A stretch of DNA of 64,000 bases. It comes from Adiantum capillus-veneris. Lineage: Eukaryota; Streptophyta; Polypodiopsida; Polypodiales; Pteridaceae. The position numbers and the translations under genes are program-made. A model generated the notes under the pieces. The model searched no databases. It had not been told where the DNA came from and saw only the letters and a program-made list of their open reading frames with translations. Positions 20,785 to 32,990 of the stretch are shown piece after piece; position 1 is the stretch's first letter; each line of letters begins with the position of its first letter. Location: contig CM043953.1 in the NCBI GenBank assembly GCA_014529385.2, forward strand, positions 112,160,549 through 112,224,548, written 5' to 3'.

Positions 20785-23204
20785 GTAGGTCATTCAACCC
20801 TCGACACACTAATCATGTAGTTGAGCCTAACAAAAAGAAGAAGACCTAGGAAATGCCCCCGATCCAACAAAGCCCCAGATCACTAACCCTTTAGTTTAAT
20901 GCTAAGCAATGTAGGTGATCCTATTTTTGTAGCGACGCTACCATGAGGAACATAACATGTGAGTCCAATCACACTAGCACTTTTGATATGCACAAACAGT
21001 CTTTTCGTTAGAATGTACAAGGTCTCTAATCCTTACACGTCTATCATAAACAATCCAAATCACTTCATGATCTAATCCCAAAACCATAAACCATAATCCA
21101 ATCACTTCACACGCGTGAGCACTCCACCCAAGCTGGGTGAGGCATAACCAATCCTGCATAACCACTTTAGAACGTAACATGGCTGCAAACATTTTGGCTG
21201 CATTTTGGCAGCGTAAACATATCGAGGAAAAAAAACCATGAGTCACACCGGCTTCCACCATAAAATTACAACCATAATCCATGAGGGAATCTTATCCGTG
21301 ACCACAAATCATAATCATACTGAACCAGCTCCCACACTTGGAATTTCTCATATCCTCTACAGTCAATCAGAGTCCACACATACATGACCCTTAAGCCACG
21401 AGTCTTTCATGCATAAAAAGAGTTCTACCAGAAACTAATCACGATATAAAAATACAATTTTGATAACATCCAACCGTGTACTAAAGTTGATGCATCACAT
21501 CTACACGTCACCTCCCTAGCACATAGAGCTAGTTTTGACCTAGAAAGGTGGAAAGCAATCATAACCATGCATATGAAGAATCCACAACAATTAGTAAGTT
21601 TCCATACATTATATGATAACATTCCATCACCATAAACATGATGCAAAATAGCTCTTCCCTTTAGGTCAACCATAGACAAAAACTTCACACATATGCAAAA
21701 AATAACTTTTTTTTGATATTTTCAGGAGCATGCATAACATGCAATTGAAAGTATTCGACCTCTATCACATCATTTTACCCATATGGTACTTACACAACAA
21801 ACGGTAACAATGTTCCTACCGCCTCTATGACGTGAAACGAAAAGCACTTTTTATGCACACACGTGATTATAAATGCATCATGTGCATAAATCAATGTGTT
21901 AAACATGATGAAATAATCATGGGTCAACGTCATACGTACTCGGTTAATCCATACATGCACTCGTATACAAAAAAACAATCACTGAGAGGGTGACTACTCA
22001 AAAAAATGACATAGAGAGAGAGATGATGATGACTATGGAGTTTAGAGCTTCTCACCATGCTTTAGAATTGATTAGGGCTGTCAAAAGGCTTCTTGCTTTG
22101 CCGCAAAAGAGCGGTGATGAGAGATATGTAAAGGTATCCTCCACGAGAGCTTCCGGAAAGCACGTACACCGTGAAACGAGAGAGGAGATAGTAAGCAAGT
22201 AGAGAGAGAATATCCTTCTTCTTTTTCTTCTTCTTCTTTCGAAGAGAGAAGAGCTTATGGAGATGGTGATGAAGAGCTTGTACCACTATGTATAGCCTTG
22301 CGGTAGTAGATGCAACAGATGACACTAAAAGCTGAGCACTAACTGGCAATTTATAGGCAAGTGCAGCAGGCCAGAGTGATGCCCAAGCCCGCTACTAACG
22401 CTACCTCTCAACCAGAATTAGCTCCAATCTTTTGGAGAAAGACTCCAGTCTTTTTTTAAAACATGGCATAGTTTTTGGTAGTCAACTCTCTCACTTACCA
22501 TTCATTTTTTATAGTAAAATTGGCCAATTTAACAGTGTCTGACCAACTAATGGAACCTTAGCTAGACTATTCCGCACCGTAATGTTTCGATATAATTATG
22601 ACTTTCTTGTACTGCCTTGACGTATTTACGGTACCACTTTTTATAAAAACGATTCCCATAAAAATCTCTTTTGGTCTTGTTTTTGCTCTCGGTGACCATT
22701 TTTAAATTCGATGGAGACTAAAATTAATGTTTTCGTGTTTAGGTCATCATTAGAATCACATTGCTTTTCAAAAATGCCGAAAAGTACGAAAAGATTAAAA
22801 TAGCTCGTTAAAAGAAAAAAAAGGAAAATTTTATAAACTTAAACCACAGGTTCCCCTCATCCACTGGAATAAGAAAGCGGACTCACTTTTCACTAAAAAA
22901 CACTCTCAAAAAGCAATTTTTTACAAAATTGAACCATAACTTTCCTGGAACACGTAGATCAAGGACCAGACCTTGCTTTTTTCAAAAAAGCACCTAAAAG
23001 CATAAAAAGCATGAAAAAGCTAAGAATAGCATATTTTTCCAAAACGTCCATCTAATCTACTGGAACATGAAAACAACCTTGCCTTTCACTTTAGAACCTT
23101 CCAATACTGTCAATCAAGCATCTTAAGTCAAAATTTGACAAAATAGATATTGAAAGCTAATTTTCTTAGTTTTTAAAAGAGACCCAAAAATTGGGGATCT
23201 TACA
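20785..23204 (-). repeat. 3' LTR of gypsy-B (distal end unresolved)
   Basis: The right edge at 23204 is clear: the minus strand reads a purine tract followed by TGTAAGATCCCCAA. From about 21540 to 23204 the sequence matches 61.41-63.64 kb in the same orientation, with the same (TTC)n tract at 22216-22245. The chromovirus insertion (GTAGG) cuts it or its flank at 20785. Compared with the other copy it lacks a ~515-bp block after 21805 and a ~42-bp block near 21755. Short frames here are not genes. Confidence 0.75.
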
Positions 23205-23220
23205 TCCTCCCACACTTGAA
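23205..23220 (-). promoter_or_regulatory. polypurine tract of gypsy-B
   Basis: The minus strand reads TCAAGTGTGGGAGGA directly before the LTR start TGTAAGATCC. It is purine-rich and in the canonical position. Confidence 0.7.
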
Positions 23221-23235
23221 AAATTCGAGGTGTCC

Positions 23236-24346
23236 TCACCTCAACATGACATCTGGATAATTTAATCTCATTATATCATCACGTTCCCAAGTGCCATCTT
23301 CATGAGGATGCATTGACCATTTAACAAGGTGTTCACGATTACGTAGAGGCTTATTTCTACTCTGAAGTATCATTTTGGGATATATTTCAAAAGTTCCATT
23401 GGTAGAGGTAGATAATAGAGAATAATCAAGAACTTGTTGCAAATCAGGTACATACGTCTTGAGTAAGCTGACGTAAAAAACATCATGTACTTTTATGTGT
23501 GGTGGTAACTAGAGTCTGTAAGCTTGATCATTAATCCACTCTGTGATTACAAAGGTTCACAATATCTGGCACTTAGCTTCTTACACTTACCCATTGATAA
23601 AGAACTATGTTTGGGTTTTACTCTCAGAAATATCATATCTTTTTGGATTGACATAACTCTTTTGTCTATATTGAGCAGTCTTAATATCCTTTAGTATAAG
23701 ATCAGTTTGTAGTTGCATTTCATTCAACATTTCTTTGGATGCTTGAACTCCTGTGAGATGGCTTGTCAATTTGAGTGGAGTAAGACACTCTTGTCCATAC
23801 AATACTTGAAAAGGAGACATCCCAATTGAACGTTGGAATGAGAAATCATCCACAAATTTAGCCAAATACAAATATCTAGTCCATTTACTATGCTCATGCA
23901 TACAATAAGCTCTTAACATGTCTCCAATGATTTGATTTGTTCTTTTTGTTTGCCCATCAATCTGAGGATGATAAGCAATACGAAAGGCTAACTAGGTTCC
24001 TGTAGATGTAAGGCCTTCCAAAAAGTAGAGGTGAACTTTGCATCACAATAAAAAATTACTTCAGTAACCGTCTTTGTGTCGAGGTAAACCGTGATACATG
24101 AAAACAACTTTCATGAAAACTTGAGCTATATCCTTAGTCGTAAACATTGTCTTGACTGGAAATAAATGGGTCAATTTTGTAAGCATATCAACAACCACAA
24201 AAATGGAGTCATATCCCAGAGATGTAGGAAGTCCTATAATAAAATCCATGGATATGCATTACCATTTCATTTCTGGAGCATCAATAGGTTGAAGCTTACC
24301 GGGGTATCGAATTTGTTCAACTTTGATACATTGACATGGGTGTTAA
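23236..24346 (-). pseudogene. gypsy-B pol: integrase core and chromodomain-like C-terminus (decayed)
   Basis: Reading leftwards: the zinc-finger end and core start (CQCIKVEQIRYPGKLQPIDA, then MDFIIGLP, the first catalytic Asp, at 24249), the second Asp (CDAKFTSTFWKAL, about 24040), GQTKRTNQ (about 23945), the conserved SIGMSPFQVLYG region (23830), and a chromodomain-like end (LRNREHLVKW...GTWERDD, 23340-23260). The third catalytic residue is Lys, not Glu, in GQTKRTNQ, and several stops and frameshifts break the frame, so integrase is dead. The N-terminal side is cut by piggyBac-like copy 1. Confidence 0.85.
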
Positions 24347-25667
24347 CACTAGGTTGGTAATGGGACACTTTTATGTCCTATGAAGTGACCATTTTCCTTG
24401 AATTATGTCAAGAGTTTCAAAATGGATTTGGAGGTGCTATCTGTCTAGAAAGTTGTCTGATGAGCTGAAAAAAACTTGACATTTTTTTGGAATATCAATT
24501 CCATCTTTAACCTTGTCCTTGCACAACATTTCACAACCTAAACTGTGTGAAAAAACGGGTCCTGTTTTTGGCTTTTTTCAACTTTTTGCAACTATACCAC
24601 TCTAGAATTCATGTTTGTGAGGTCTATAATGCTAGAGAACTATATTTAGTAGTCCTCAACATGTCCTAATGCTTCTAGGGAGAAATAAATGTTAAAGTTG
24701 TAAGTTATGACCAAATTACAAAAATTGTCAAATCCTGTTTTTTAGCCAATTTTAGCTCTTCTATGATTTTTTTGGTGGCTTTAATGATATCCAAATGCAG
24801 TTTTGATTCTCTATGTCGCATATTGTAACATAAAGCTAATATTCCTTGAGTTTTGGGGCACCTAATACCCTATTTTTCATAGTAGACAACGATGGTTGAT
24901 TTTTTCAATTATAGAAGAAAACGAAACATTCTAGTATATCAAGTATAGCTTTTTCAATATTGTTAGTTTCTTGTGACAACTACATGCATTTTGTAGGTAG
25001 TAACCATATCTAGTCATAAGGATCAAATTTGGCTAGATATTGAATAGTTTCTATGGGATTCTACAACTCATAATGTTGAACCCAGTTTTTTCAGGTTTGC
25101 TGTATTTAGCACTTCATCTTTGTCTCCAAGATTCCCCTTGGTAAGAGATGTATTATTCTTTTGACATGATCCATGGCTCCTTATGAACCTAAAGGACAAT
25201 AGGGAACTAAGAAAACATGCATATATTATTTGTATTGAGCGTGGCTATAGAAACTTTGATGATAGGTTCGTAGAATGGTAAAAGTTCAACTTTTTTGTAC
25301 CTATTTCTTTTGGCAAAACAAAAAATAGTGAGTGAGAAGCAATCCTATGTTCTGATCACCAACCCATTGAAGTTAACTAGGGAATTTATCTCAAGTCCTA
25401 CAAAAATCCCTAATCTTATTTTTATGAAACAAAACGTAAGAAATGACTGTTTTGATGAAAATGTACTGGTCCATCAACTTTGGAGGCTTGGTGTGACCAA
25501 AAGATGAGACATTTTACAAGTTTCTTATTTTTTCCATGTGTAGTAGGCCTTGAACTATAACCTCATGAAAGGATTTTACAAAATGAGTGGATCTACTATG
25601 GTTTTGGAGGTTTTTTTCAAAACCCTGAAAGGACACTTTTATGTCCTGTTAGGTTACCAACCTAGTG
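24347..25667. mobile_element. piggyBac-like non-autonomous transposon, copy 1 (1321 bp, TTAA target)
   Basis: The ends are perfect 14-bp inverted repeats, CACTAGGTTGGTAA, flanked on both sides by TTAA (24343-24346 and 25668-25671). A short palindromic motif (GGACAC-TTTT-RTGTCC type) follows each terminus. It sits inside the integrase zinc-finger coding sequence of gypsy-B. TTAA targets with termini starting CNCTAG are the hallmark of piggyBac (established knowledge). No transposase is encoded: internal frames are short and the sequence is A/T-rich. Copy 2 lies inverted at 32991-34298. Confidence 0.82.
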
Positions 25668-25973
25668 TTAAGCATCTTGTAGCATAGTTCAACACATCAA
25701 GCTTTAGTCCTGGCCAAAAGAAACTCTTTCTACAATAGAGTAAGTCTTAATGTATCGTGGATATCCTGCTATAGGTATATCATGAGCTTCCTGTAATATC
25801 TGAAGTTTGATTCCACCTTGATTTGGAATACAAAGACGGTTATTGAAGTAAAGGAAGCCTTTGAGTTTCCTTTCCTACTTCTCTGTGTGATTGTTTAAGT
25901 TCATGAAGTATTGGGGTAATACAGGTCATGCATTATCCCTTCTCGAATAAGGTCAATTAAAGAAGTAGTAGAG
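25668..25973 (-). pseudogene. gypsy-B pol: RNase H-integrase linker and start of integrase zinc finger
   Basis: A fragment stranded between piggyBac-like copy 1 and LINE-2. The minus strand gives STTSLIDLIREG at its LINE-side end and VFFWPGLKLDVLNYATRCL at its transposon-side end, typical of the Ty3/gypsy integrase N-terminus. Frameshifts lie between the two. Positions 25960-25973 are the left copy of the LINE-2 target duplication. Confidence 0.8.
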
Positions 25974-26293
25974 AAGTTCAATGGAAATCAAACAAAAAAA
26001 AACTGCTCGCTGCTGCTTCCCGCACCCCCCCTCTCCATCGCTGCTCACCCCCCCCTCTCTCCTTGCCATCGTTGCCTGTGCCCCCCCTCCATGTTGCCCA
26101 CACGTAGCCCCTTCGCCTATCCTCCTGCGTGCTGCCCCCCTGTCCGCCAGCCGCCCACTATCCTGCCCCCCCGCCTGCACATTGCCGTTAGCCCATTGCC
26201 CCACCCGTTTTCACTTTACCGTTAGCCACTCCTTCTTGTCGGACCTCGCCAGCACCGTCAACATGCTTGGTCCAGCAAGAGTTTCCCCCTTGA

Positions 26294-27553
26294 TTGACTC
26301 TTCTACACCTTTTCTTCACAGTAGCAGACACAGATGGAGGCTCAAGCTCCGCCACTAGGAACTCCAATGAAGTCCCCTTGTCCAACCCCGCTGATCCCAC
26401 CCTTCGACTTTCTCTATCACCGATAGAGAAAGCGAGACAAGCCGCAGAGGTGGAATGCCTGCAGGTGACCTTCATCATCTGCAAGATTCTTGACATCAGA
26501 CCCAACAGAGGACAGTTGCATGATCTTCTCCAGGCCGACCTTCTCGCAAAGGTGGGCAAGATCTTAGACATTCAGTTCCTTGGACGTGGCTACTATCAGA
26601 TAAATTTTGAGACCTCCGAGATGGCGTCCAAGGTCATCACAATGATACCCTTTACCATCCGAGCAGTTCAAGACCACTTTCAATAGTGGAGACATGGTTT
26701 TGACCCAGCTTCAGATATTCTCGTAGAGGAGGTAGATCTTTCCATATCCGCCTACTTTCTTGGTTTGAGGATGGAGTACTTACCACTTTTGTCCAAGATA
26801 GGCTCAGAGATTGGGACTGTCATGGAGACACCTTGCATGGTAGCCTCAGTTGTTGTCAAGGCGGTTGGAATTCCCTCAATATGCGTTCTGATTAGGGACA
26901 CCCACACTCTCCCCAAGGTTATCCTATTTACTTGGGTGACTGGGGGTTGGTTCAGACAGAGCATGGGGTATTCCGGCCTCCCGAATCAATAGTTCATTTG
27001 TCGATAGATGGCCCATATTATGAAGGCGTGTCCACGGAGGAGACCCAAACCTATACCACAGGCTCTGTCCCAACCCTCAAGGGCTAGCCAATAGTAGTAG
27101 GCAGAGTCACAAAGTACACAAGTAGAGCCACCCTTCGAGCCTGGGGCTTACGCAGGGGAGGTTAGTGGTCGACGTCGGCAGGGGCCTCCGCTCCAGCTTA
27201 GCACTCAAAGTGGTCCTCAGGAAACTGCCCTGCTGCAGTGGGCTCCAACGGGGAACCGATTTGAACCTCTTCACAGTAGTTCGAGGTCCTTGCTCCAGCC
27301 TCCACCTCAGCCTCACACTCCACATCCCCTCCTCCCCCCGAGTTCCCCCCCTGTTCCTCCCACCCTCCTCCTTCTCCCTCTGCCTCTCCATCTCACCCTC
27401 CTACCTTTGTCGATCCCCCTTGCCCCCCCTCTCCCCCTTCTCCCGTTTCTCCCTCACCTCCTCCCGCTCCAATCCCACAGCCATCCCAGAAGGCAAGGCC
27501 CTCCTCCGCTGCTAGGAGATCTCTTGGTAGTGCCCTTTCTAGGAGTCGCTTAG
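26294..27553 (+). pseudogene. LINE-2 ORF1 (DUF4283, Pro-rich tail), broken
   Basis: A DUF4283-type region reads from about 26420 (IEKARQAAEVECLQVTFIIC) through FLGRGYYQINFETSEMASKV and WRHGFDPA to a segment with YFLGLRMEYLPLLSKIGSEI. This is the nucleic-acid-binding domain of plant LINE ORF1 products. A TAG at about 26684 (where relatives have a residue before WRHGFDP) and a TAG near 26990 interrupt it. The downstream 27.3-27.5 kb part is extremely Pro-rich in two frames and probably represents the ORF1 C-terminus. No intact zinc knuckle is visible. Confidence 0.75.
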
Positions 27554-28207
27554 CGAGAGAGGGACAACCTTTCTTGTGACCCCCTCTTTCGGTGCAGACA
27601 TCTCCCTTTGCAGTAGTTCCTCGAGGTCTGACAAGCTTCTACATTTTTTGTCGTTGGGATTTCTTTTCCTACGACTTTATGCAGTTTCTTGAGGACCCCT
27701 CAACAGACCTTGTGTCATCTTGCTTTAGAGTTCATGTTTTTGCAGCTAGGGGGATAGAGGCCTTGGACTTAGCGGTTGGCTTCTCTTTTCCCCTATGCAA
27801 TAGGGACCAGGTTGAGTGGACTATAGACTCAATGTTGGAGTGGCTATAGACACATGCCCTAGAGTTCTCTCACCACATGGGAGACCTAGGGATTACAGAC
27901 TTTCTTTAGACTCTTTGGTCATTGGCCAAGTTTGTTGTGACACCTCCAAATGTAGTAAGATGTAGACACATTGTGGTTCGCTTTTTTTCTAATATGCAGA
28001 GCCTGCCATGCTATGTACACATACATGAGGACCCTGGACAAAGGACATTGCTTTACACATGGATCGGTCTACTTGGGATTGGGCTAGACACTCTTTGAAG
28101 TCACGCCTATCTCGAGGATGCTTGGATGCGGATTACTCCCCATCCAAGCTAGTCTTGAAGATAGCATGGTCAGCTGTTGCGGTAGTATCATTCCTCTCTA
28201 CCTCCCC

Positions 28208-31200
28208 ATGAGGATCGTCTCATGGAACCTACAGGGACTAGGTGGGCCCCAATTTCAGCGTCAGAGGGGCCAACTGTCAGGAGCTTGAGTAATGCCTTGT
28301 GGGAGGAGAGATTGAACTTCTTATGCTATAAGAGAATCATCTGTGTGATCCACAAAATTAGACGTTGTGTTCAGATTTTGCGTGGATGGTATGAGAACTT
28401 TTGGTGAGCTGCATTTGGACCTAGAGGCATCCAGGGAGGGGTATGTATGACTATTGCAAATTCTTTACAGTAGGCCATTGTGGGCAGAGGGATTATTGTG
28501 CTAGGTAGGGCACAATGGATCACTATTTAGGTTCAGGGTTGTCTCGTGGGCCTCATGAACATATATGAGCCCAATGTGGTGAGTGCACGTGAAAAATTTT
28601 GGTCTTAGATTATTGAGTCTCTACCGCAGGGAAAGCAATGGTGCATAGGGGGTGACTTCAACATGTTGGAGGAACCCTCTGATAGGATTGGTGGTAGCGA
28701 TACTATTGTGCATGGAGTTGAGCTGGCAGCTTGGGAGAGGTTTTGTATGAGTGCGGGTTTCAGATGTGTGGCAGCATTCCAGTTTTGTGAGGCCCCCAAA
28801 TAGCCTATTGGCCTTGTCTCGTTTGGACCGCAGAGTGGAAGGCGTGAATCTATCTTGGATAGATCGCTTCTACACTACTGACCACTTCTATGACCTGGGT
28901 GGGACAGTTGGCATTCTGGCAGGGACTTCCTTTTTGGACCATGTTTTAGTGATCTTTACTGTGAGACTGATAGGCAGAGGAGGGGGAGCATGATGCTTCG
29001 CATCCCAAAGAGGGCCTTGTTGGACTTAGCGCTTAGAGAGTGAGTGGAGGTTCTTTGGACAAAGATCTTAGACATGCAGGATTCTCCTGTTGATAGAGTG
29101 GTCTTAGGACTTGCTGAGCTTAGTTGACTCTTTATTTAAGAGTATTTGGATCGCCTAGCTGCACTGAGAGAGGAGGAGCAGCGTCTCCGACGAGGCATTC
29201 CTTCCTTGCAAAGGATGCAGGAGTAGCATTGAGAAGTCCTTGGTTGGAGGAGCAGTTATAGCAGGTTTTCTAGGAGCTTGTCATCACAGAGGAGAGGCTC
29301 CATGAGTTTTCTTTTCATCAACATGTATCTCAGTGGACCGAGATGGGTGACAGAGTGACAGGCACTTTCTTTGAGATAGTGGGACCTCAACATATGCATG
29401 CCAAGGTCAGTCAGTTGAGGAGGCCTGAGGGGTCAATTTCTTTAGAGTCAGAGCACATGCATGCAGTTGCCACTAACTTCTACTGTGATTTACTGTCTGC
29501 AGAGACTCAGTCAAAGCATCAGGATGCATGCAAAGAGCAGGTGTTGGCATAGATGCCTTGTCTTGTGACTGAGGAGATGTGCAAGAGGCTTGGGTTGACT
29601 CTTCAGCTAGAGGATCTACACACGGCTCTTAGAGAACTCCCACATGGTAGCTCTCTAGGTGAGTATGTCTTGACTCCCAGCTTTTTCTTGGAGTACTGAG
29701 ACTTGCTTGGCTCAGATCTCTACAGTGATTTTCAGTACATCTGCACATAGGAGAGATTCCTGACAGCATGAGTGACAACATGATTTACCTCAAGGAGGGT
29801 ATCTCCTTGGATGAGATTCTACAGTGGCGCCCCATCACCATCCTCAAATAAAGCTACAAAATTCTTGCCAAGGCTTTGAGTTTGAGGATTTAGCCGCTTC
29901 TAGAGAGCATTATTGCATGGGACTCAAACAGATTTTGTCAAGAAGCATAGTATCCTTGATAACATCTTTACTTTTTGGGAGTCTTATGCCCTTGCGTGGC
30001 TCTGTGGTGAGGATCTGGTGATTCTTCTTCTTGATTTTGAGAAGGCCTATGACAGAGTTGACTGGTACTTTTTGGAGGGCACTCTACGCAGGATGGGATT
30101 CTCAGGTGCTTGGATCAAAGGGGTGTCAGCTTTGTACAGACGGGCAAGCAGTCAGGTACTTTGTCAGGAGGTAGAGGTGATCATTTCATGCTCACACGTT
30201 GGGTCAGACAGGGCTGCCCTCTTGCCCCCTTCCTCTTTCTATTCTATCCTAAGGCGATGAGGAGGTTTTTGGTTTCATAGCAGGTTGGTTTTTGTGGCTT
30301 AGCTCTCCCTATTCGAGGAGATGAGCTACCGGATGTTGAGTTTGCAGATGACTCAGCCTTGTACTTGGATAGCCAGGAGGCCAACCTTCATAGGTGTGAG
30401 CAGGCTCTTGAGACTTTCTATTGTGCATCTGGCACACTGATCAACTGGAGAAAGACAATGGCTTTCTTGGTTGGTAGTGCTCCTACGCCTGATTGGATGC
30501 CAATTGAGGGTTTCAGGTGGATTCCCCCAGGGACTTTAGTTCGGTACTTGGGCTATCAAGTTGGTTTGGACTTGTCTCCTGAGAAGAAGATTTCTCCCCT
30601 CCTCTTCTCTATTAAGAGAGAGTTGTTACATTGGAGCTCCGCCCGACTTTCTCTGGCAGACAGAGTTGTAGTGGCCAACCAGGTGCTATTGGCTACTATG
30701 TGGTACATCACTTCTTGTTGTATCTTCTCAAGTTCTTTTATCAGCCCGGTAGAGAGGATGATCAGGAACATCCTTTGGTCAGGGTGTGACACTGAGATAG
30801 CCCGGGCCAAAGTGGAATGGCAGGTTATCACTTTTTGTGGTTCTCAGGCAAGACTAGGGATCATAGACCTAGCACACCAGAGCAAAGCCCTTCTTGGTAA
30901 TTTTATCCTCAGGGGACTGCTTCCAGGTGAGGAGCCCTAGAAGGAGTTCTTGCTTCAGCGGCTTAGTGCTAGGGTGCCTCAAGCTTGAGGTCCCTGACGA
31001 CCCTTGACTAGATGTGTTTTCACAGAGATGCACAGAGTTGGCTTGAGGAGGATACTGGAGGACCACCTCGCTGTGAGTCTGCTCCGATCTTGGGAGCAAC
31101 TGCGGAGAGGCTTGCAACAGCATTTTCCTACTTGCACAGAGGAGCTCCTGAAACAGCCCCTTGTTTGGAACCCCATGGCTAGCACTCAGAGAGGCCACTT

Positions 31201-32690
31201 GGTTTTTGTAGTCGGCCTCATGTTTCCTGGGGTTCCATGGCAAAGGGTCTAGTACACTCTTTAGGTGAGTGGTAACAATTTTTAGGCTTGTCAGAGGAGC
31301 TTCGGGGCATTTATCTACAGGGAATGAGAGGGGTGCAAAGCATGTGTCACGACATCTCAAAGGTAGTACCAGCTGAGTGGCTCACACCTCTTGAGTCAGC
31401 AACACCTAGATGGATGCGAGCCTTCACACGACTGGAGGTTCTCATCTCAGTTTGGGCTTGCTCAGAGACTATACCCTCCCTATTTTTTGAGTTGCAGGGT
31501 GAGGGACGTCCACATAGAAGTAGAGTAGAAGATCCACAGGTGGCAAAGTGCCGTTTTCAGAGGATCCGAGTGGTGGGCATCCGTGGGAGGACTTCTGTCA
31601 TAGATCCCAACCCAATAGCTCTTGAGACTGGACACTAGAGATTGTGGGCTTGGGAGAGCTGTCCACTGGTACGAGTACAATGGGATCCTAGAGAGTGGCT
31701 CTGGAGGGACCCTTTCTCCTTAGCAGACCATCCAGGTGTCCCTTTCTTTCAATACACTGTTCCACTGTGACATCACATAATACTGGCAGCATAGAGAGAG
31801 GCTCGTCCTACTGCAACACATCATTGGCAGGAGTAGGGTCTCATAGTTGAGTTCTTGGAAGCTTTTTGGGAGAGTTTGTGGGACTCTAGATAGCTGAGGT
31901 TAGTCGCTTTGCTCCAGTGTTGGCTAGTTTGACACCAAGCTACAACAGTTGGAAGGTGGCTTATACATAGTGGTGTCTTGGCCGCATGTGCAGCTTGTGA
32001 CCATCTTGTGGAGAGTCGGTATCACTCTCTTTGGGACTATCCTTTGGCACAACAGGTGTGGCTTTGTGTTCTTCGACTGATGCCAGCTCTTTCCACAGCT
32101 TGCCAGTACACATGAGGAGCAAGTTCTTGGTCTACTCTCACGGGCTTGGAACTTCAGTTTGAGCTATCCTCCACCAGCAAGTTGATAGTGATGCAAGGGG
32201 GTCAACCTACACTCCACCGTGCTACAGATCTTACTCCACAAGAATGGTGCAGTGAGAGAGAGGAGTGTTAACAGCTCATTAGCGGCCTAACACTCTGGTT
32301 CATCTAGTGGGCACATTGCTTTCACATCTTTGCGGCTCGACCTGTACCACGAGCGGAGACTGTTTAAGATCTTTGGCTAGAGCTAATCCATACTCTCAGA
32401 GGACAATTCAATAGACTCCAGGGAAGCTCTGATCGCATGCAGGAGGGTAGAGAGGCTTTCCTTAACTCTGGCGTCCTGGGCCTTTCTTCACAATGGTCTA
32501 GGGTGTGTTCATATGGCACTACCATCCACATGTTTGTGGATCTTCCCTCCTCCCATCTCTTGATTTGACTTCATTGTACATATGCTATTTTTTCATTGGG
32601 AGAGTCTCTCCATCATGATTGTTTTAGCCCTCTCTTGCAGAGGTGGTCGTAGCCCTATGTGAAATTTTCATTAACTAATATAAGGATCTT
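28208..32690 (+). pseudogene. LINE-2 ORF2 (endonuclease, RT, zf-RVT), many stops
   Basis: ORF2 starts at ATG 28208 with MRIVSWNLQGLGGPQ, the usual start of plant L1 ORF2. Endonuclease motifs follow (WCIGGDFNML near 28640, DRFYTTDHFYDLGG near 28870). RT shows LLDFEKAYDRVDW at about 30030 and the catalytic FADDSALYLD at about 30340. The RT thumb is open to about 30940. A zf-RVT-like region (CAACDHLVESRYHSLW, about 31990) precedes the 3' end. At least a dozen stops and several frameshifts are present, so it is long dead. RNase H was not seen. Confidence 0.88.
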
Positions 32691-32707
32691 TTTCTCAGCG
32701 AAAAAAT

Positions 32708-32990
32708 AAGAAGTAGTAGAGGCAGTGACAGCCCCTATAGTACTCTTCTTGCTTAAGGCATCGGCCACAAGATTTTTCTTCCCAGGTTTATATTCAATTC
32801 CAAAATCATATTAGCATAACAAATCCATCCATCTTCGTTGCCGCATGCTAAGTTCAGGTTGGGTGTAGATCCACTTTAGGCTTTTATGGTCTATATGTAG
32901 TTCAAATATCCTTCCAAGAAAATAATGTTGCCCTACTTTAAGAGCATGCACAATGGCCAATAATTCCAAGTCCTATGTAGGATAATTTAA
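32708..32990 (-). pseudogene. gypsy-B pol: RNase H C-terminal part
   Basis: The minus strand reads LELLAIVHALKVGQHYFLGR, FELHIDHKSLKWIYTQPEL and GKKNLVADALSKKS, i.e. the RNase H core Glu/Asp region and the conserved ADALS tail. A TAG replaces a codon just before LELLAIV and another lies in the central part. It is bounded by LINE-2 on the left and piggyBac-like copy 2 on the right. Confidence 0.88.

Larger units (their letters stand above)
25974..32707 (+). mobile_element. LINE-2: L1-type plant LINE (6.7 kb), decayed, 14-bp target duplication
   Basis: Identical AAGAAGTAGTAGAG at 25960-25973 and 32708-32721 brackets the element. The gypsy-B pol frame reads through when one copy of the duplication is removed. 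Plus-strand content: a C/T-rich 5' region, ORF1 with DUF4283 (about 26.3-27.0 kb) and a Pro-rich tail, ORF2 with endonuclease, RT and zf-RVT (28.2-32.6 kb), and a short A-rich tail (AAAAAAT). Both ORFs carry many stops and frameshifts. The layout is that of plant L1-like LINEs. Confidence 0.92.

Noticed and set aside
27165-27553. Pro-rich plus-strand frames in two phases
   Set aside because: Kept only as the probable C-terminus of decayed LINE-2 ORF1; C-rich composition opens several frames, so neither is called as a gene on its own.
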